Positions 60,474 through 64,000 of a stretch of 64,000 nucleotides of DNA are shown piece after piece; position 1 is the first letter of the stretch, and each line of letters starts with the position of its first letter. Under the pieces are notes generated by a model. It was not told the origin of the DNA and searched no databases. It saw only the letters and a program-made list of their open reading frames with translations. The stretch is taken from contig ONUH01000004.1 of the NCBI GenBank assembly GCA_900321035.1, positions 113,627 to 177,626 of the forward strand, written 5' to 3'. The position numbers and the translations under genes were made by a program. Source of the stretch: an uncultured Selenomonadales bacterium. GTDB taxonomy: Bacteria > Bacillota > Negativicutes > Selenomonadales > Selenomonadaceae.

Positions 60474-60935
60474 TCAATGTTTGCGGTGCGCCAGCAGGCG
60501 GATGACTTTCGCTCCGGTGTTGTGGATGCGGCGGAGCGGAGCCACCTTCGTCTTGGTCTGGGGCTTCATGTCCGCGCCGCTGATGCTGAAATCGCCGCGC
60601 TTCAGGTACGTCGTGCGGAACTTTTCCGGCTTGAAAATGTTTTTGATCTTTTGCAGCAGGTCCTCCGGCGCGGCGGCATATTCGCAAAGGAACAGGTCGG
60701 CGGCCACATAGGAAAGGTCGCGGTACAAATGAATCGCGAAATGCCCTTCGGCAAACAAGATCAGAAGGGCCGCATGATCCTCGTCGATGTCCTGCAGTGT
60801 GGAGGCCATGACGTGAAATCCGTGCTCCTCGAACAATGAGGAAACCTTGACAGGCAGGCTCTCCTCGTCGGAGAGTCGGCTGGCTTTGCATCCGTACAAA
60901 TCGGCCGTCAGATGGCGCGCGATAATCTTATCCAT
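60474..60935 (-). CDS. S-adenosylmethionine decarboxylase-like protein lacking the pyruvoyl serine
   Basis: 153 aa. Start ARHLTADLYGCKASRLSD matches the SpeD/SpeH family (RHVIAELWGC type), and LLILFAEGHFAIHLYRDLSY with ADLFLCE matches the processing-site and catalytic region (SESHLTIH...DVYTC). The residue that must be Ser for self-cleavage to pyruvoyl is Gly (EGH), while the later His and Cys are kept. A 30-residue basic C-terminal tail is extra. So it is unlikely to be an active AdoMet decarboxylase. ATG 60935 follows AAGGAG. No speE is nearby. Confidence 0.8.
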   Translation of the reverse strand: MDKIIARHLTADLYGCKASRLSDEESLPVKVSSLFEEHGFHVMASTLQDIDEDHAALLILFAEGHFAIHLYRDLSYVAADLFLCEYAAAPEDLLQKIKNIFKPEKFRTTYLKRGDFSISGADMKPQTKTKVAPLRRIHNTGAKVIRLLAHRKH

Positions 60936-60996
60936 AGATAAACTCCTTGTCGTTGCGAATTCTTCTTTTCATTATAAGCGCGGAAGCAAAGATGTG

Positions 60997-61800
60997 TCAA
61001 TGATTTTGCGCCTCTTTCGCGGCGGAAGCACTTCTTTTTTCCGAAAATCCGAACCAAAGCCATGCGGCGACGCCGAGAACGACGGCGATCAGGCTGGTGG
61101 TCTGGGCCGAGGTGAAAAGTCCCAGCACCGGATCGGCGTAGTCCCCCCGGAAGTATTCCAGGAAAAAGCGCGCTGCCGAATACAGGATCACATACAGAGA
61201 AAACGCCTGCCCCTTCGCGTGGGAAGTCGTGCGGTACATCAGGAGCAACGCGAAAATCACCATGTCCAGCTGCCCTTCCCAAATCTCGGCGGGCCAAAGC
61301 GGCTGGTCGCCGTAGGTGCGGTAGGCGAGGGTGGTGGACGGATAGAGGATGCCGAAGCTGCCGCCCGTCGGCGCACCGAATGCGTCGCCGTTCAGGAGAT
61401 TTGCGCAGCGGCCCAGTGCCTGCCCCAGGATCACGGCGGGGCAGACGATATCCGCCAGCGCCCAAGAGTCGATGCTGTGCCGTTTCGTGTAAAGGATTCC
61501 GACGACGGCGCCGAGCACGATGCCGCCCTGGATGGCCATGCCGCCCTGCCAGACGTTCAGGATTTCCGACAGATGGTCGCGGTAATAGTCCCAGTCGAAG
61601 AAGAACACGTCCCAGAGTCGGGATCCTAAGATGCCCGCCAACCCGCAGTAAATGCCCATGTCCGCGATATGATGGTGCCAGCGGCCGTCCTGTTTCGCGA
61701 GAAAATAGGCGACGCCCGTCGCAAGCACGATGGACAGGCTCAGAACCAGCCCGTAGGCGCGGATGGGGAAATCGCCGATATAGAAAAGAAATTGATGCAT
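60997..61800 (-). CDS. lgt: Phosphatidylglycerol-prolipoprotein diacylglyceryl transferase
   Basis: 267 aa, seven helices. Attaches diacylglycerol to the lipobox Cys of prolipoproteins, including those encoded at 36-41 kb and PotD. Signature GRCANLLNGDAFGAPT (about residue 135) and the early FPIRAYGLVLSL. ATG 61800 is set by GGAGGAG; a longer in-frame leader overlaps repeat sequence and is rejected. Confidence 0.95.
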   Translation of the reverse strand: MHQFLFYIGDFPIRAYGLVLSLSIVLATGVAYFLAKQDGRWHHHIADMGIYCGLAGILGSRLWDVFFFDWDYYRDHLSEILNVWQGGMAIQGGIVLGAVVGILYTKRHSIDSWALADIVCPAVILGQALGRCANLLNGDAFGAPTGGSFGILYPSTTLAYRTYGDQPLWPAEIWEGQLDMVIFALLLMYRTTSHAKGQAFSLYVILYSAARFFLEYFRGDYADPVLGLFTSAQTTSLIAVVLGVAAWLWFGFSEKRSASAAKEAQNH

Positions 61801-61807
61801 GTCCGCA

Positions 61808-61930
61808 CTCCTCCCGTCAGCCTCGCTGACGCCCTTAAAAAGGAGGTATATTCCCAGTCTCCCTCTTCGAGGAGAAACAGTCCGGTTGCCTGTTCCTTGC
61901 CGCGCCATGAGCGCGGCGGAGGGAGTTTTA
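61808..61930. repeat. Dispersed repeat, family A
   Basis: CGTCAGCCTCGCTGACG hairpin, CTCCCTCTTCGAGGAG, then GCCGCGCCATGAGCGCGGC and GGAGGGAG. Same palindrome-string design as the other copies. Fills most of the lgt-rubrerythrin gap. Confidence 0.65.
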
Positions 61931-61996
61931 GAGATGATCGTTAGTGAAAAGTGTTCTTTCATTATAAAATATAAAAGACTTTTTGGAAAGACGCAA

Positions 61997-62030
61997 AAAG
62001 AAACCGCCGCAGATCGCGACGGTTTCCGTA
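61997..62030 (-). terminator. Terminator of the rubrerythrin gene
   Basis: Minus strand GAAACCGTCGC / GCGGCGGTTTC stem (one G-T pair) with GATCT loop, followed by TTTTT. It lies eight bases past the stop. Confidence 0.88.
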
Positions 62031-62037
62031 ACAACGA

Positions 62038-62580
62038 TTATTTGAAGTAGCGGTCCAGAAGGCCCTTGAAGCCGCAGCCGTGACGGGCTTCGTCCTTCGC
62101 CATCTCATGCACCGTGTCGTGAATGGCGTCGAGATTGAGCTGCTTCGCCAGCGTCGCCAGTTCTTTCTTGCCCGCGCAAGCGCCATGCTCGGCGTCCACG
62201 CGCATTTCGAGGTTTTTCTTCGTGCTGTCCGTCAGTACCTCGCCCAAGAGCTCCGCAAATTTCGCCGCGTGCTCGGCTTCCTCGAATGCGTAACGCTTGA
62301 ACGCCTCGGCAACCTCGGGATAGCCCTCGCGGTCCGCGACGCGGCTCATGGCGAGATACATGCCGACCTCGGAGCATTCGCCGGTGAAGTTCTGGCGCAG
62401 TCCCTCGATGACCTTCTCGTCGGCGCCCTTCGCCACGCCGACCACATGCTCGTCGGCAAAGACGAGATCTCCGCTCTGCTCGACGAATTTCTCCGCCGGA
62501 GCCTTACAAATCGGGCACTGCGCCGGGGGCGCGTCGCCCTCGAAGACATACCCGCAGACGCTGCAAACAAACTTTTTCAT
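62038..62580 (-). CDS. Reverse-type rubrerythrin (rubredoxin-ferritin-like), NADH peroxidase-like
   Basis: 180 aa. Rubredoxin-like N-terminus with two Cys pairs ([10 protein letters not shown]...CPICKAP, residues 6-27), then a ferritin-like four-helix bundle with [18 protein letters not shown] and KDEARHG di-iron motifs. Rubredoxin first is the arrangement of anaerobe peroxide-reducing 'reverse' rubrerythrins. It would detoxify peroxide in the cytoplasm. ATG 62580 follows GGGAGG. Confidence 0.93.
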   Translation of the reverse strand: MKKFVCSVCGYVFEGDAPPAQCPICKAPAEKFVEQSGDLVFADEHVVGVAKGADEKVIEGLRQNFTGECSEVGMYLAMSRVADREGYPEVAEAFKRYAFEEAEHAAKFAELLGEVLTDSTKKNLEMRVDAEHGACAGKKELATLAKQLNLDAIHDTVHEMAKDEARHGCGFKGLLDRYFK

Positions 62581-62688
62581 ACAATAACCTCCCTCGAAAA
62601 TAAGATAAACATGAATTTTCTCTCCACTTTCTATAGTATAAAGGAAATGCGGTTGGAAGGGAAGGGGAGACAGAAATTTTCATTCCGG

Positions 62689-62717
62689 TTGCAAAGAATT
62701 TTGAGATGTGGTAAAAT
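62689..62717 (+). promoter_or_regulatory. Promoter of the 55-aa ORF
   Basis: TTGCAA (62689-62694), 17-base spacer, TAAAAT (62712-62717), 33 bases before ATG 62751. Confidence 0.65.
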
Positions 62718-62750
62718 GGCGGAAATTTTTGAAAGGAGGAAAACGGATAC

Positions 62751-62918
62751 ATGGAACAGACAAGGCAAAGCCTGAAGGGCAGCCGTCAGCTTCCGCTGCA
62801 GCAGGGACTGATTCGTGAGATGCGGATGCAGGGAACGGACAAGGAAGCGCGGGAACAGAAGCCCGAGCAGCGGCAGCGAATCGTGGGAGCCGTTAAGGTT
62901 TGGAGCGTCGCAGAATAA
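62751..62918 (+). CDS. 55-aa basic ORF
   Basis: ATG 62751 with AAAGGAGGA upstream (about 11 bases). Rich in Gln, Arg, Glu and Lys; predicted helical, no Cys, no membrane segment. It has its own promoter, and a terminator overlaps the stop codon, so it is a compact single-gene unit. Family not recognised. Confidence 0.6.
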   Translation: MEQTRQSLKGSRQLPLQQGLIREMRMQGTDKEAREQKPEQRQRIVGAVKVWSVAE

Positions 62919-62938
62919 GCGACGCTCTTTTTCTTTGC
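62902..62938 (+). terminator. Terminator overlapping the 55-aa ORF stop
   Basis: GAGCGTCGC / GCGACGCTC, nine pairs, loop AGAATAA that includes the stop codon, followed by TTTTTCTTTG. Confidence 0.88.
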
Positions 62939-62956
62939 TCGATTCATGATTAATAA

Positions 62957-62985
62957 TTGCTATTATCCGAAAGAAAAGGTAAAAT
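62957..62985 (+). promoter_or_regulatory. Promoter of the zinc-ribbon gene
   Basis: TTGCTA (62957-62962), 17-base spacer, TAAAAT (62980-62985), 44 bases before ATG 63030. Confidence 0.65.
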
Positions 62986-63029
62986 AAATGAAGAAATAGA
63001 ACTTCCATAGAATAAGGAGGAGTTTTTTG

Positions 63030-63640
63030 ATGGCAAAATTTTGTGCGAATTGCGGTTCGCCGCTGGACGGAGCCGGAAAATTTTGCCCGTCCTGCGGGGC
63101 GCAGGTGATGGACGCGCTGCAGGCGCAGGAAAAACCGGAGGAAAAACCGCAGCAGGCGCCGCAGGAGATGAATAATCCGCCGGCGCCGCGGGCGGCACAG
63201 GGACAGCCGCAGCCGGTGATGCGTCAGAACGTGCCGGGGCAAAATCCCGGACAGCAGCCTTACGGGGGATTCCCGGGACAGGGCGGGACGAACGCCGCCT
63301 ATGGTATGGGCATGATGGGCGCGCAGGCGTTCAATGGAGAGCGTTATGTTCCGGACGAAGGCATCAAGGAGATGTTCTTTCGTTATGGCTTATTTTAGCC
63401 GTAATCGGTGAATCGATAAAAAGTAAGATGATTCCCGAATTAATCTTGTTGCTTTCTATTGTGTTTGTAATTCCGTCAGTTATGTTGATGCTTCGTCGCC
63501 TTCACGATGTTGATCGCCCAACTTGGTGGATCATTGGGGCTTTTATTCCTTACGTCAATGTAGCGTTCAGTTTGTTCTTGCTATTTGCCAAAGGCACTAC
63601 CGGCCCGAACCAGTACGGCCCTGATCCGTTAGAGGGGTAG
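63030..63640 (+). pseudogene. Zinc-ribbon + DUF805 protein, copy 1, internally deleted and frameshifted
   Basis: ATG 63030 (AAGGAGGAG upstream) opens a zinc-ribbon (CANCGSPLDGAGKFCPSCGAQ), a Pro/Gln linker and the start of DUF805 (DEGIKEMFFRY), then stops at 63398 after GLF. In another frame from about 63,386 to 63,640 the C-terminal DUF805 part continues (LRRLHDVDRPTWWIIGAFIPYV, GTTGPNQYGPDP). The DUF805 front helices are missing. The 3' part is AT-rich against the GC-rich 5' part. The 122-aa product of the first frame may still be made. Copy 2 follows directly. Confidence 0.75.
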
Positions 63641-63669
63641 TATTGATATTACAAAGGGGGAATTTTACA

Positions 63670-64000
63670 ATGACCAAGTTTTGTGCGAATTGCGGTTCGC
63701 CGCTGGACGGAGCCGGAAAATTTTGTCCGTCCTGCGGGGCGCAGGTGATGGACGCGCCGCAGGCACAGGAAAAACCGGAGGAAAAACCGCAGCAGGCGCC
63801 GCAGGAGATGAATAATCCGCCGGCACCGCGGGCGGCACAGGGACAGCCGCAGCCGGCGATGCGTCAGAACGTGCCGGGGCAAAATTCCGGACAAGGCGGG
63901 CCGAACGCCGCCTATGGTATGGGCATGATGGGCGCGCAGGCGTTCAATGGAGAGCGTTATGTTCCGGACGAAGGCATCAAGGAGATGTTCTTTCGTTATG
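63670..64000 (+). CDS. Zinc-ribbon + DUF805 protein, copy 2 (cut by window edge)
   Basis: ATG 63670 with AAAGGGGG upstream. 110 codons are visible and repeat copy 1 almost exactly: the same CANCGSPLDG zinc ribbon and Pro/Gln linker, with a short deletion in the Gly/Gln part (QNSGQGG for QNPGQQPYGGFPGQGG), up to MFFRY at the window end. It probably continues into an intact DUF805 membrane domain outside the window. Paired Cys suggest zinc binding; function unknown. Confidence 0.85.
   Translation, partial: MTKFCANCGSPLDGAGKFCPSCGAQVMDAPQAQEKPEEKPQQAPQEMNNPPAPRAAQGQPQPAMRQNVPGQNSGQGGPNAAYGMGMMGAQAFNGERYVPDEGIKEMFFRY

Overview
The window looks like chromosome from a GC-rich, motile, diderm Firmicute of the Negativicutes (Selenomonas-like). 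The evidence is a flagellar/chemotaxis gene order that matches the Bacillus fla/che operon (flhB-flhA-flhF-flhG-cheB-cheA-cheW-cheC-cheD-sigma28), scpA/scpB, MutS2, a PotABCD importer, GGDEF/EAL proteins and many secreted lipoproteins. This placement is inferred from gene content; no rRNA marker is present.

Layout. 1-16,491 (+): end of the flagellar/chemotaxis operon: export gate (flhB, 5'-truncated by the window edge, and flhA), placement GTPase/ATPase (flhF, flhG), a 42-codon orphan ORF, cheBAWCD, an acidic membrane protein, the flagellar sigma factor, a FapA/DUF342 protein, and two poorly known proteins, the second with SwrB-like architecture. 16,541-16,699: tRNA-Pro(TGG) and tRNA-Arg(TCT) behind a consensus promoter. 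16,990-18,609: a dicarboxylate-symporter-like protein with an extra N-terminal soluble domain. 18,844-20,302: sirtuin, 29-codon ORF and macrodomain cassette. 20,613-28,388: type I-C CRISPR-Cas effector operon (cas3-cas5c-cas8c-cas7c, with an internal Cas11c start) and a 22-spacer array, without cas4/cas1/cas2. 28,642-29,237 (-): HicAB toxin-antitoxin. 29,518-34,172 (-): two c-di-GMP enzymes. 34,328-42,373 (-): a run of secreted proteins and lipoproteins, mostly of unknown function. 42,530-43,759 (-): oxalate/formate-type MFS carrier behind a long structured leader. 44,365-48,318 (+): potABCD. 48,548-58,913 (+): trpS, scpA, scpB, U32 peptidase, mutS2, folP-folB-folK. 58,933-62,580 (-): DUF815 ATPase, tRNA-Pro(CGG), an AdoMet-decarboxylase-like protein, lgt, rubrerythrin. 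62,751-64,000 (+): a 55-aa ORF and a duplicated zinc-ribbon/DUF805 gene whose first copy is broken.

How the genes work together: the first 16 kb builds and steers the flagellum, and FliA would drive late flagellar genes. The lower-GC stretch from about 19.6 to 29.3 kb behaves as a defence island. PotABCD imports polyamines. The fol genes make folate.

Most notable observations: (1) two pairs of spacers in the array are diverged copies of the same coding sites, differing mainly at synonymous positions; (2) the I-C locus lacks adaptation genes but carries a well-formed internal Cas11c start; (3) an AdoMetDC homologue has Gly in place of the pyruvoyl-forming Ser; (4) a 60-base, 25% GC tract of synonymous codons lies inside flhA; (5) a ~265-nt rod-like RNA with promoter and terminator precedes the MFS carrier; (6) a ~150-bp palindromic repeat family recurs three times.
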